Assembly: GCA_016875155.1 (NCBI GenBank)
Contig: VGSD01000011.1
Span: 1-14,663, forward strand
Length of the DNA: 14,663 bases
From: Deltaproteobacteria bacterium
Lineage (GTDB): Bacteria; Desulfobacterota; BSN033; UBA1163
Reading direction: 5' to 3'
In this document: piece after piece, positions 1 to 6,320 of the stretch
Layout of the letters: every line of letters starts with the position of its first letter
Numbering within the stretch: position 1 is the first letter of the stretch
Program-made: the position numbers and the translations under genes
The notes under the pieces: generated by a model
Seen by the model: the letters and a program-made list of their open reading frames with translations, nothing else
Databases searched by the model: none
What the model was told of the DNA's origin: nothing

Positions 1-2
1 AG

Positions 3-1766
3 CATACCCGTTGGAGCCGGAAGAGACCCGGTAAACTCGGAGGAAAGGCTGCAGGTATGATTCTGGCTCATAAGATCCTCCTGCCCTTATTGGAGGAGAA
101 AGATACACAAATCGAGGAGTATGTCCGGGTTCCGGAAACATGGTATTTGAATTCAGGCGTCTTTTCAGAGTTTCTGGACCGTAACAATCTCTATCTCTTT
201 CATACCTTTAAATATAAGGATCGGGAAGCCATCGAGAAAGAATATTCATGGATTGAGGAGAGATTCAGGTTTGCCAACTTTGCTCCGGAGGTGGTTGAGG
301 ATTTTCGGAAAATTCTGACAGAGATTGGCGAACATCCGATCATCATCCGATCTTCGAGCATGCTCGAAGACAATTTCGGTCTTGCCTTCTCGGGCAAATA
401 TCTCTCCCTCTTTCTGACGAACCAGGGAGACATAGAAACCCGTCTGAACCACTTCATCATGGGTCTAAAAAAAGTCTTCGCCAGCATCTTCGGACCCGAT
501 CCCATCCTCTACCGGAGGGATCACGGGCTTCTGGACTATGATGAGAGAATGGCGATGATGGTTCAGAAGGTGGTGGGACAGCAATTCGGGGACTACTTCT
601 TACCTTTTATCGGGGGAGTTATGTTCTCGCAAAATGTCCACACCTGGAATCCCAAGATCAAGAAAGAGGAGGGACTGGTGAGGCTGGTCTTAGGTCTGGG
701 AACCCGGGCGGTTGACCGAGTGGGGTCCGATTACCCGAGAATGATCCCATTGAGCCATCCCCAGCTGCGACCGGAAGTGACAGGAGACCAAATCAGAAAA
801 TATTCTCAGAGGCAGGTGGATGTCCTTAATTTAAAAAAAGGAATATTGGAAACGGTTGATTTCAGGACCTTTGCCTCTCAGATTGACCACCCTGATCTTT
901 TTTATGCGGCCTCCATTCAAAAAGACGATCATCTCTCTCCTCCTCTGTTCAAGACCCAAAACCTGAAGGGGGAAGAGCTCTGTATCACCTTCGATAATTT
1001 TTTAACCAAGACTAATTTTGTTCAACTCGCCAGAAAGATTCTCTCCAGACTCGAAGCGGCTTATGGAAGGCCTGTGGATATTGAGTTTGCATGGAATGAT
1101 AATAAATTTTATCTCCTCCAGTGCCGGTCCCTTTCCATCCGAAAAGAGAAAGAAAATGTGGTGTTACCAGAAGAGGTGCTCCCGGAGAAGATACTGTTTG
1201 CCACCCCGGTCGCTCTCTCTAACAGTATCGTTGATAATATCGAGTACATTGTCTATGTGAATCCCAAGGCTTATGATTTGCTTCCCACCTATGAACAGAA
1301 GATGAAGGTTGCCACCCTCGTCAACCTATTGAACAAGAGCCTTGCCGAGAAACGGTATGCCCTGATGGGACCCGGACGGTGGGGAAGCAATGATATCAAC
1401 CTTGGAGTCAGGGTGACCTACTCTAATATCAATAAGACCAAGTTACTGGTTGAGATTGCCTTTGCCAAGAACGGTTCAACGCCTGAGGTCTCGTATGGAA
1501 CCCACTTCTTTCAGGATCTGGTTGAAGCCGATATCGTCATCATTCCCCTCTATCCGGACGATCCCAGATCCATTTTCAATGAGGAATTTCTCGTAAAATC
1601 TCCGTCCATGCTGAAAGAGATCGCTCCCGAAACAAAGGGCCTCGAGGAGGTCGTCCGAGTCATTCACATTCCTTCTGTTTGCGATGGTCACTATTTGCAG
1701 GTTTTTCTCAGCACGCAACACCCCAAAAGTATCGGTCTCTTTGGCCCCCTTCAGGAGTCCAAGTGA
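3..1766 (+). CDS. PEP/pyruvate-binding (PPDK N-terminal, ATP-grasp) protein, 5' partial
   Basis: The frame is open to the left edge. The codons just before the first ATG (position 57) encode GKLGGKAAGM, which matches the conserved GGKxAG nucleotide-binding start of pyruvate phosphate dikinase / PEP synthase N-terminal domains, so ATG 57 is internal and the gene begins outside the window. Counting from that ATG, residues 95-113 (IIIRSSSMLED, then FSGKY) match the dikinase RSSATxED/FAGxY core, and VDIEFAWNDNKFYLLQCRS near 340-357 is the metal/ATP-binding end of the ATP-grasp fold. After it comes a conserved C-terminal part beginning GPGRWGS (about 437) and including GTHFFQ, seen in stand-alone PEP/pyruvate-binding proteins. 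The swivelling phosphohistidine domain and the PEP-binding TIM barrel of true dikinases are absent, so it is probably not a PEP synthase; substrate unknown. The missing upstream part may carry a further domain. Confidence 0.85.
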   Translation, partial: HTRWSRKRPGKLGGKAAGMILAHKILLPLLEEKDTQIEEYVRVPETWYLNSGVFSEFLDRNNLYLFHTFKYKDREAIEKEYSWIEERFRFANFAPEVVEDFRKILTEIGEHPIIIRSSSMLEDNFGLAFSGKYLSLFLTNQGDIETRLNHFIMGLKKVFASIFGPDPILYRRDHGLLDYDERMAMMVQKVVGQQFGDYFLPFIGGVMFSQNVHTWNPKIKKEEGLVRLVLGLGTRAVDRVGSDYPRMIPLSHPQLRPEVTGDQIRKYSQRQVDVLNLKKGILETVDFRTFASQIDHPDLFYAASIQKDDHLSPPLFKTQNLKGEELCITFDNFLTKTNFVQLARKILSRLEAAYGRPVDIEFAWNDNKFYLLQCRSLSIRKEKENVVLPEEVLPEKILFATPVALSNSIVDNIEYIVYVNPKAYDLLPTYEQKMKVATLVNLLNKSLAEKRYALMGPGRWGSNDINLGVRVTYSNINKTKLLVEIAFAKNGSTPEVSYGTHFFQDLVEADIVIIPLYPDDPRSIFNEEFLVKSPSMLKEIAPETKGLEEVVRVIHIPSVCDGHYLQVFLSTQHPKSIGLFGPLQESK

Positions 1767-1929
1767 CCATATCTATTGATTATTGAGGGGATTTAAGTTA
1801 AATCTTTGCCATTCATTCTTGAGCAGAAAGGATCATGCGTTTGGCTTGGATATGGCGTAGAAGAAATGGGATTAGATATTGCTTCATACCTCTATCCCCA
1901 TAATCTTTGTCAGGGAGGGAATAGAAGAG

Positions 1930-1960
1930 GCCATGGGCAATATTAACCCATGGCTTTTTT
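1930..1960 (+). terminator. Rho-independent terminator
   Basis: GCCATGGG (1930-1937) and CCCATGGC (1947-1954) form a perfect 8-bp stem with a 9-nt loop, followed at once by six T (1955-1960). It lies 164 bp after the stop of the PEP/pyruvate-binding gene and would end its transcript. I see no convincing gene or RNA in the intervening 1767-1929. Confidence 0.75.
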
Positions 1961-1966
1961 ATTAAG

Positions 1967-2262
1967 AAATTCCAATTACCAAGCACCAATCATCAAATAA
2001 ATATCAATAACCAATGACCAAATTTTTTGAACAATGACTTTACCTGGAAAATACCTTCGTCACCCCCTCCCTCACCCTCCCCCCTCGAGGGGGAGGGGTG
2101 GGTGGGGGGGTATTTTCATCATTCGCGGGTGACGAACCCGTCATGTAAAATTTGTTTGGTTATTGGTTATTTTAAAATTGGTGATTATTTAGAATTTGCC
2201 TGCCTGCCCCGCCCTCGGTCGGGACCGGGGCCGGTAGGCAGGGGATTTGGTTATTGGAATTT
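1967..2262. repeat. Nested inverted-repeat element of about 296 bp (MITE-like)
   Basis: The ends match as inverted repeats: 16 nt at 1967-1982 (AAATTCCAATTACCAA) against the reverse complement of 2247-2262, with one mismatch. Inside lie A/T-rich arms full of CCAAT/ATTGG words (about 1983-2028 against 2149-2196). Between them is a long G/C-rich hairpin centred on CTCGAG (about 2062-2111), itself flanked by GAAAATA and TATTTTC, and a second G/C palindrome sits at about 2199-2243. No convincing ORF is contained. Together with the terminator before it, this accounts for most of the 530-bp gap before trpS. Mobility is inferred from structure only. Confidence 0.6.
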
Positions 2263-2297
2263 AAATCCAAGAAATATTAAAGGGGAGGCGTTAAAAG

Positions 2298-3284
2298 ATG
2301 GATCGGATCTTCAGCGGGATTCAGCCCTCGGGTGAAATTCATATCGGCAATTATGTGGGAGCCATCCGCAACTGGGTCCAGTTGGTCAAACGGTATGATT
2401 GCATTTACTGTGTCGTGGACTATCATGCGATTACCATCGAATATGATGTGGACATGATGCAACGGAGGATTCTCGACACCGCCACCATCCTTGCAGCCTG
2501 CGGATTGACTCCGGATCAATGCATCGTTTTTGTTCAGTCCCATGTGCCCGAGCATACCGAACTGGCATGGATCTTTAACTGTGTGACCCCGATCGGGGAA
2601 TTGGAGAGGATGACCCAGTTCAAGGAGAAATCGAAACAGCACCGGCAGAATATCAACATGGGCCTTCTGGACTATCCCGTGCTTCAGGCTGCGGATATCC
2701 TCATCTATAAGGCGGGTTATGTCCCGGTTGGGGAGGACCAGACCCAGCACGTGGAACTCTCGAGGGAGGTTGCGCGGAAGTTCAATGGACGCTACGGGGA
2801 GACCTTTCCCGAGCCCCAGGTCCTTCTTTCAACCGCACCAAGGATTGCGGGAACCGATGGGAACGCAAAGATGTCAAAATCAATGAATAACGCGATTGGA
2901 CTGCTTGAGCCCCCGGAAGTGATCTGGGAGAAGTTGAGAACCGCTGCGACATGTGAGCACCGGCAGCGCCGGAGTGACCCCGGCCATCCGGAACACTGCA
3001 ATGTCTTCACCATGCACACGGCATTTTCAAAAGAAGATCAAATTGCCTCAGCTGACCGCAACTGCCGGTCAGCCGGGATTGGATGCATCGAGTGCAAAGA
3101 GATCCTCTATAAGAATATGGTTGAGGAGTTGAGTCCCATTCAGGCACGCGTCAGAGAAATGAACAAGAACCCGGAATATATTATCGATGTTTTGAAATCC
3201 GGAGCCTCCCGCTGTAAGGCCATCGCAGAAAAAGTGATGGATGAGGTTCGAACAAAAATCGGCATCAAATCCGAGTGGTTATAG
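2298..3284 (+). CDS. trpS: Tryptophanyl-tRNA synthetase, iron-sulfur type
   Basis: Class I aminoacyl-tRNA synthetase that activates tryptophan with ATP and charges tRNA-Trp in the cytoplasm. The HIGH signature reads HIGN (residues 15-18) and the KMSKS loop is intact (191-195); GEDQTQHVEL and the LLDYPVLQAADIL stretch are typical of the family. Length (328 aa) is normal. Residues C234, C256, C263 and C266 form C-x21-C-x6-C-x2-C, very close to the C-x22-C-x6-C-x2-C motif that holds a [4Fe-4S] cluster in the Thermotoga maritima enzyme, so this one probably binds a cluster near the anticodon-recognition region. The ATG is preceded by AGGGGAGG (about 2280-2288) at good spacing. It sits alone, after a repeat element, and ends 16 bp from the convergent VapC gene. 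Confidence 0.96.
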   Translation: MDRIFSGIQPSGEIHIGNYVGAIRNWVQLVKRYDCIYCVVDYHAITIEYDVDMMQRRILDTATILAACGLTPDQCIVFVQSHVPEHTELAWIFNCVTPIGELERMTQFKEKSKQHRQNINMGLLDYPVLQAADILIYKAGYVPVGEDQTQHVELSREVARKFNGRYGETFPEPQVLLSTAPRIAGTDGNAKMSKSMNNAIGLLEPPEVIWEKLRTAATCEHRQRRSDPGHPEHCNVFTMHTAFSKEDQIASADRNCRSAGIGCIECKEILYKNMVEELSPIQARVREMNKNPEYIIDVLKSGASRCKAIAEKVMDEVRTKIGIKSEWL

Positions 3285-3300
3285 GGAATCGTGCGCCGGC

Positions 3301-3723
3301 TCAGGGAATAACAGTAAAGCCCTCCTTCTGAGCTGCTTCCCGAAGGTTTTGATCTAAGCAAACAAACTGAAAACCTTGTGGACTCTCCTGAGCCCATAGA
3401 AGTGCTGCTGCAAGCTGAAAGGAATCAGCGGATCTTAAAGGATGAATGGTTAAAAGTCTTTCCGCCCGCTGGCGAATCAGTTCGCTAGGTTGTAATTCTG
3501 ACCATTCTGCAGCCAAAGCGGAAAGTATTGCTCTTGCTTTTATGTCTGCATCAGGACCGATAACCCCCTCACGCCGCCGCCTTGCAAGGGCAGAAAGACA
3601 TTCAATTTTTGTAGCCCACCAGACAACGATATCCTCATCTGCTTTAATTAAGCGTCTGATGGTCTCAGGCATCTGTTCTTTGAGACATAAAGGAATGATG
3701 GCTGAAGAATCCCAGAACCTCAT
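3301..3723 (-). CDS. vapC: VapC-type PIN-domain toxin (type II TA)
   Basis: 140-aa PIN-domain protein, the size of VapC ribonucleases that cut tRNA or other RNA with Mg2+. The acidic active-site residues are in place: D5 (FWDSSAI), E41 (KIECLSAL), D100 (SADSFQLAA) and D124 (VCLDQNL). Its ATG overlaps the antitoxin stop by 4 bp (ATGA), so the pair is translationally coupled and transcribed from the antitoxin promoter. It ends 16 bp from the trpS stop on the opposite strand. All catalytic positions are present, so it is probably active; the RNA target cannot be read from the sequence. Confidence 0.92.
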   Translation of the reverse strand: MRFWDSSAIIPLCLKEQMPETIRRLIKADEDIVVWWATKIECLSALARRRREGVIGPDADIKARAILSALAAEWSELQPSELIRQRAERLLTIHPLRSADSFQLAAALLWAQESPQGFQFVCLDQNLREAAQKEGFTVIP

Positions 3724-4010
3724 CTTCCGTTCTCTCTTTCTTCAAGAAGGGCTTTCAAGACGAGTCCTTTTGGATCCTCTGATCTGGGCATGGACCAAAA
3801 ATCTTTTGGCAGCTTTCCTGACCCGAGTTTGATTAAACCCTGTTTCTCCATTCTGATCATTGATTCATCCGTAGCCTTCATGCGCAAGATTGGCACTAAT
3901 CGAGCCACAGGTTTGCCGCGGTCTGTAATCAGCACTTCATCCCCAGCCTTGACTTGATTCAGATATTCGCTCAAGTAGGTTTTCAACTTCGAAACAGCTG
4001 CAATCTTCAT
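3720..4010 (-). CDS. Phd/YefM-family antitoxin partner of VapC
   Basis: 96 aa. The N-terminal half (MKIAAVSKLKTYLSEYLN, then GDEVLITDRGKPVARLVP) is the Phd/YefM DNA-binding and dimerisation fold; the C-terminal half, with a W at about 72 and charged residues, is the likely toxin-neutralising tail. Pairing of this antitoxin type with a PIN toxin is common. The start ATG at 4010 has AGGAGA upstream on the minus strand. The gene overlaps vapC by 4 bp and is preceded by a consensus promoter whose -10 lies within a perfect palindrome, as expected for an autorepressed TA operon. Confidence 0.92.
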   Translation of the reverse strand: MKIAAVSKLKTYLSEYLNQVKAGDEVLITDRGKPVARLVPILRMKATDESMIRMEKQGLIKLGSGKLPKDFWSMPRSEDPKGLVLKALLEERENGR

Positions 4011-4035
4011 GATGATAATTGTCTCCTCTAATTTT

Positions 4036-4071
4036 TATGACTATTATAGTCATATTAAAGAGACCTGTCAA
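4036..4071 (-). promoter_or_regulatory. Promoter and palindromic operator of the minus-strand vapBC operon
   Basis: Read on the minus strand there is TTGACA (4071-4066), a 17-bp spacer and TATAAT (4048-4043): a perfect sigma-70 consensus. The -10 lies inside a perfect inverted repeat, TATGACTA-3 nt-TAGTCATA (4036-4054 on plus). A repressor bound there would cover the -10, fitting Phd-type autoregulation. Confidence 0.8.
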
Positions 4072-4089
4072 GGCCATTGAAAATTGGGA

Positions 4090-4123
4090 AAATTGGGGAC
4101 GGGTTCCTATTTCGGACGATCGA
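4090..4123. repeat. Short intergenic repeat, copy A (half element)
   Basis: AATTGGGGACGGGTTCC followed by TATTTC and, after a few bases, GATCGA. It matches the left part of copies C (5538) and D (9641). The right half seen in C and D is not recognisable here, only a weak TTTTGAACC further on. It sits between the first two TA modules. Confidence 0.7.
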
Positions 4124-4221
4124 ATAATAAGATCTTCATTTTGAACCACTACTGAATCCAACCTTCCCAATCCTAGGGGGTTGATCCCTTATCTTTAATA
4201 TCAATGTCCCAAGAAAAAAAG

Positions 4222-4250
4222 TTGACTAATCTGCAATCATTTAGTATCAT
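4222..4250 (+). promoter_or_regulatory. Promoter of the plus-strand vapBC operon
   Basis: TTGACT (4222-4227), 17-bp spacer, TATCAT (4245-4250), 36 bp before the antitoxin ATG. A partial inverted repeat (TCATTT at 4237-4242, AAATGA at 4253-4258) overlaps the -10 and could be an operator. Confidence 0.55.
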
Positions 4251-4286
4251 TAAAATGACATCAAATTGTGCATCCGGAGGAGCACT

Positions 4287-4544
4287 ATGAAAACCATTAC
4301 GATTCGCGGCATTGAACCCGGACTGGACCGGGTGATCAAGTCCCAAGCAAAACAGAACAACTTGAGCGTGAATCAGTGGATTCTGCAGTTGTTGAAAAAA
4401 GTGACCGGTATGGGGAAGGAACCGGTATTCAAAAAACATCACGATCTGGATACTCTGGCTGGTGGCTGGAGCAAGGAGGAAGTGAAATCTTTTCAAAAAA
4501 ACACTCAAATCTTTGAAAAGATCGATGAGGATCTCTGGAAATGA
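4287..4544 (+). CDS. Small antitoxin (ribbon-helix-helix / FitA-like), partner of VapC
   Basis: 85 aa starting MKTITIRGIEPGLDR. The short beta strand followed by two helices (VIKSQAKQNNLSVNQWILQLLKK) is the ribbon-helix-helix layout of CopG/FitA-type antitoxins. The charged C-terminal part, ending in a run with Q, F, E and D, would wrap the toxin. I chose ATG 4287 over an in-frame codon at 4266 because GGAGGAG lies at the right distance before it. The stop overlaps the vapC ATG by 4 bp (ATGA). No related sequence could be compared here, so the family call rests on the fold pattern and the partner gene. Confidence 0.83.
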   Translation: MKTITIRGIEPGLDRVIKSQAKQNNLSVNQWILQLLKKVTGMGKEPVFKKHHDLDTLAGGWSKEEVKSFQKNTQIFEKIDEDLWK

Positions 4545-4948
4545 GACGGATCGCAATTGATACGAACATTTATACCTCTTTCAAGGTTAATGATCAGCGC
4601 GTTGTTGAGACGTTCAGAGACTGTGACTTTATCGGGGTGGACATAACGGTCATCGCTGAGCTTTTTTCTGGATTTTCCCTCGGTGCTAAGGAAAAGAAAA
4701 ACCGGCAAGAATTAGAAGCGTTTCTAAACTCTCCCCGAATTGAAATACTTCTGCATGATCTGGAAACAGCAGATTACTATGCCTTGATTGTCAAAAGATT
4801 AAGGACCAAGGGTCGGCCTATTCCCACAAATGACATCTGGATCGCTGCCAATGCCATGAAACACGGTTTGGCACTCTATTCTTTTGACAACCACTTTGAA
4901 GAGATCGAAGGTCTCCTGCTATTGTCCACAATAAGAAATGACTCCTAA
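4541..4948 (+). CDS. vapC: VapC-type PIN-domain toxin (type II TA), second copy
   Basis: 135-aa PIN-domain ribonuclease. IDTN at the start gives D7, with E40 (VIAELFSG), D98 (TNDIWIAANA) and D116 (YSFDNHF) completing the acidic active site; the NDIWIAA block is typical of the VapC/FitB branch. It differs clearly from the minus-strand VapC at 3301-3723, so the two are not a recent duplication. Translation is coupled to the antitoxin by the 4-bp overlap. A copy of the GGGGACGGGTTCC repeat begins 4 nt after its stop. It probably cleaves an RNA when free of its antitoxin; the target is unknown. Confidence 0.94.
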   Translation: MRRIAIDTNIYTSFKVNDQRVVETFRDCDFIGVDITVIAELFSGFSLGAKEKKNRQELEAFLNSPRIEILLHDLETADYYALIVKRLRTKGRPIPTNDIWIAANAMKHGLALYSFDNHFEEIEGLLLLSTIRNDS

Positions 4949-4951
4949 TGG

Positions 4952-4976
4952 AAAATCGGGGACGGGTTCCTATTCC
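4952..4976. repeat. Short intergenic repeat, copy B (half element)
   Basis: AAAATCGGGGACGGGTTCC then TATTCC. It begins 4 nt after the vapC stop and shares the left half of copies A, C and D; no right half is visible. Confidence 0.7.
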
Positions 4977-4988
4977 CAAGGGTTCCAA

Positions 4989-5017
4989 TTGATTTGGTGT
5001 GTCAAAAGTGTTACATT
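4989..5017 (+). promoter_or_regulatory. Possible promoter of the relBE-like operon
   Basis: TTGATT (4989-4994), 17-bp spacer, TACATT (5012-5017), 19 bp before the antitoxin ATG. Both boxes match the consensus at four of six positions, so this is only a fair candidate. Confidence 0.35.
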
Positions 5018-5036
5018 AAGTTTGGAGGTAAAACTT

Positions 5037-5261
5037 ATGCCTGTGAAAAATCCTCGGATTAATGTCGTGCTGGAAAAGCCGCTCTACCATACCATTGAAC
5101 AACTGGCAAACAGGGATGGGATCTCCCTCTCATTAAAGGTGCGTGACCTTGTGAAAGAGGCATTGGAGATTGAAGAGGATATAGCGCTTTCCGCGTTCGC
5201 GGAGAAAAGAGAACGGACCTTCTCCAAAACAAAGTCATTGAAGCACCATGAGGTTTGGTAA
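5037..5261 (+). CDS. Ribbon-helix-helix antitoxin (RelB/CopG-like)
   Basis: 74 aa starting MPVKNPRINVVLEKPLY. The NPRINVVLEKPLY strand followed by helices (HTIEQLANRDGISLSLKVRDLVKEALEIEED, written here as the extent only) is a ribbon-helix-helix DNA-binding domain; the basic tail with FSKTKSLKHH probably contacts the toxin. I chose ATG 5037 because GGAGG lies at 5024-5028; an earlier in-frame ATG at 4938 would overlap vapC and run through repeat copy B. It is followed directly by a RelE/ParE-like toxin and is expected to repress its own operon. Confidence 0.85.
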   Translation: MPVKNPRINVVLEKPLYHTIEQLANRDGISLSLKVRDLVKEALEIEEDIALSAFAEKRERTFSKTKSLKHHEVW

Positions 5262-5263
5262 TC

Positions 5264-5539
5264 GTGCCATTCGACCTCAGATACCATCCTGATGTTAAAT
5301 CCATAGATATTCCCCTCCTTGACGCAAAACTCCAAACTCGCATTAAGAGTGCCGTAGAAAGACGCTTAATGACAGCGCCTCATCTCTATGGGGAACCTTT
5401 ACGGAAGACACTCCATGGTTACTGGAAGTTAAGGGTTGGGGATTACCGGGTGGTCTTCAAAATTGTTGGCGAAGAAGTTTGGGTACTCGGCATCATTCAT
5501 AGAAAAAAGGTTTACAAGGAAATAGAGAAGAGACTTTAA
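5264..5539 (+). CDS. RelE/ParE-superfamily toxin
   Basis: About 91 aa. The block GYWKLRVGDYRVVFKI followed by VWVLGIIHRKKVYKE is the diagnostic RelE/ParE core: strand, R-x-G-D-Y-R, and a C-terminal H-R-K-x-x-Y of the kind that binds mRNA in RelE-type interferases. The start is uncertain. GTG 5264 has GAGGT about 10 nt upstream and begins 2 nt after the antitoxin stop; TTG 5255, which overlaps that stop, is the alternative. Either way the pair is coupled. The stop codon (5537-5539) runs into repeat copy C. It could block translation (RelE) or gyrase (ParE); the R and Y residues favour the mRNA-cleaving type, but this is inference. Confidence 0.88.
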   Translation: MPFDLRYHPDVKSIDIPLLDAKLQTRIKSAVERRLMTAPHLYGEPLRKTLHGYWKLRVGDYRVVFKIVGEEVWVLGIIHRKKVYKEIEKRL

Positions 5540-5609
5540 ATTGGGGACAGGTTCCTATTTCGAGCGATCGAAGTTGACCTTAAATTTGAACCCGTCCCAA
5601 ATTTCTTAC
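5538..5609. repeat. Short intergenic repeat, copy C (full element, inverted ends)
   Basis: AAATTGGGGACAGGTTCC at the left and GAACCCGTCCCAAATTT at the right are inverted relative to each other, about 67 bp end to end (5538-5604). The core CGATCGAAGTTGACCTTAAA is almost identical in copy D. The left end contains the stop codon of the RelE-like gene; the right end abuts and supplies the stop (TAA on minus, 5606-5608) of the DJ-1-like gene. It could also act as a two-way transcription barrier. Confidence 0.8.
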
Positions 5610-6247
5610 TTTTTGGGAGTAAGTGCAGTTATGAAGGCCTGGGTAAGGTCAGTAGTGCAGTCAGGCAAACCCTGACTTCCTGAGGCCTGAGGGCAAATAC
5701 CACAAGTGATAATATTCCCATCTTGCACAACTCCCATCCCGCTATAGATTGCTCCGGCGAAATCGGAGTATCTTGGGTGTGCATCAATACGAAAGGCATA
5801 ACGTTTGCCTGCCAAAATCCCTGCCTCTGCCAGGATAGTAACGGCACTATGTGAGGCAGCCACAGGCTTTCCCTGGGTTATAGCTTGTTTAACGATCAAA
5901 ACAGCTTCAGGAGGTTTCGGTGTTGGTTCCCCAGAACCCATGCAAGCAACGATGACACCTATGTAATCGTCTGCTTTTACATCCGATAACTTCAAATCGG
6001 GAGTAAAGGTTACAGTTGAACTCTTGATGGGCATTCCATCGGTTGTGGCTGCCACTACCTTAAAACCTGCATTCTCAAGCATGCTCTTCATTACACTAAC
6101 TTCTTTGTTAAGCACGGTATCTAAATAGTTTGGGTCTGCCACATTTGGCAGGATGAGAAGAACTTTAGGGGTATCTGCTGCCTTTGTAAGTGTTGAGGGC
6201 ATTAAAATACTTAAAGAGATCACTAAAATAATCATAATCCTCTTCAT
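5606..6247 (-). CDS. Exported DJ-1/PfpI-family protein with Ser in place of the nucleophilic Cys
   Basis: 213 aa. Residues 1-24 (basic MKR, hydrophobic core, then TKAA) form a signal peptide, so the protein is probably periplasmic. The rest has the glutamine-amidotransferase-like fold of DJ-1/PfpI: VLLILPN at the start, KVVAATTDG, DDYIGVIVACMGSG, and the elbow GKPVAASHSAVTILAEAGILAGK (in two parts, about 127-148). In family members the elbow reads A-x-C-H-G; here it is A-A-S-H-S, with S132 where the catalytic Cys should be. Cysteines remain elsewhere (C102, C182, C185, C197). Protease, glyoxalase or chaperone activity therefore cannot be assumed. AAGGAGG precedes the ATG on the minus strand. 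It diverges from the TPR-protein gene across 144 bp, and its stop lies in repeat copy C. Confidence 0.82.
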   Translation of the reverse strand: MKRIMIILVISLSILMPSTLTKAADTPKVLLILPNVADPNYLDTVLNKEVSVMKSMLENAGFKVVAATTDGMPIKSSTVTFTPDLKLSDVKADDYIGVIVACMGSGEPTPKPPEAVLIVKQAITQGKPVAASHSAVTILAEAGILAGKRYAFRIDAHPRYSDFAGAIYSGMGVVQDGNIITCGICPQASGSQGLPDCTTDLTQAFITALTPKK

Positions 6248-6273
6248 TTCTTTTCTCCTCCTTTGAATAAATT

Positions 6274-6320
6274 TTGCTTGATTTTAAATTTTTATGTATA
6301 ATGGTGACGGTTTAAACCGT
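6274..6320 (+). promoter_or_regulatory. Promoter with adjacent perfect palindrome, upstream of the TPR protein
   Basis: TTGCTT (6274-6279), 17-bp spacer, TATAAT (6297-6302) on plus, then the 14-bp perfect palindrome ACGGTTTAAACCGT (6307-6320), which would cover the transcription start. This fits a repressor site. A short T-run follows at about 6325-6330, so the palindrome could also act as a weak attenuator. Confidence 0.55.

Noticed and set aside
1833..1910. A 22-codon ORF (MRLAWIWRRR...) with a weak AAAGGA before it
   Set aside because: Too short, no coding signature or recognisable family, and it lies in the untranslated region before a terminator.
2027..2335. ORF of about 100 codons across the gap before trpS
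   Set aside because: It runs through both G/C-rich hairpins of the repeat element, is Pro/Gly/Ser-rich because of them, and overlaps the trpS start.
3937..4170. Minus-strand ORF of 77 codons upstream of the Phd antitoxin
   Set aside because: It overlaps the antitoxin, its promoter, its operator and repeat copy A; no family resemblance.
4090..5604. CRISPR array
   Set aside because: The repeat copies are separated by complete genes, vary in length and have no regular spacers.
4090..5609. Integron cassette array (TA genes each followed by an attC site)
   Set aside because: The repeats do not show the GTTRRRY/RYYYAAC core sites of attC, the first TA pair is in the opposite orientation, the modules have their own promoters, and no integrase is visible.
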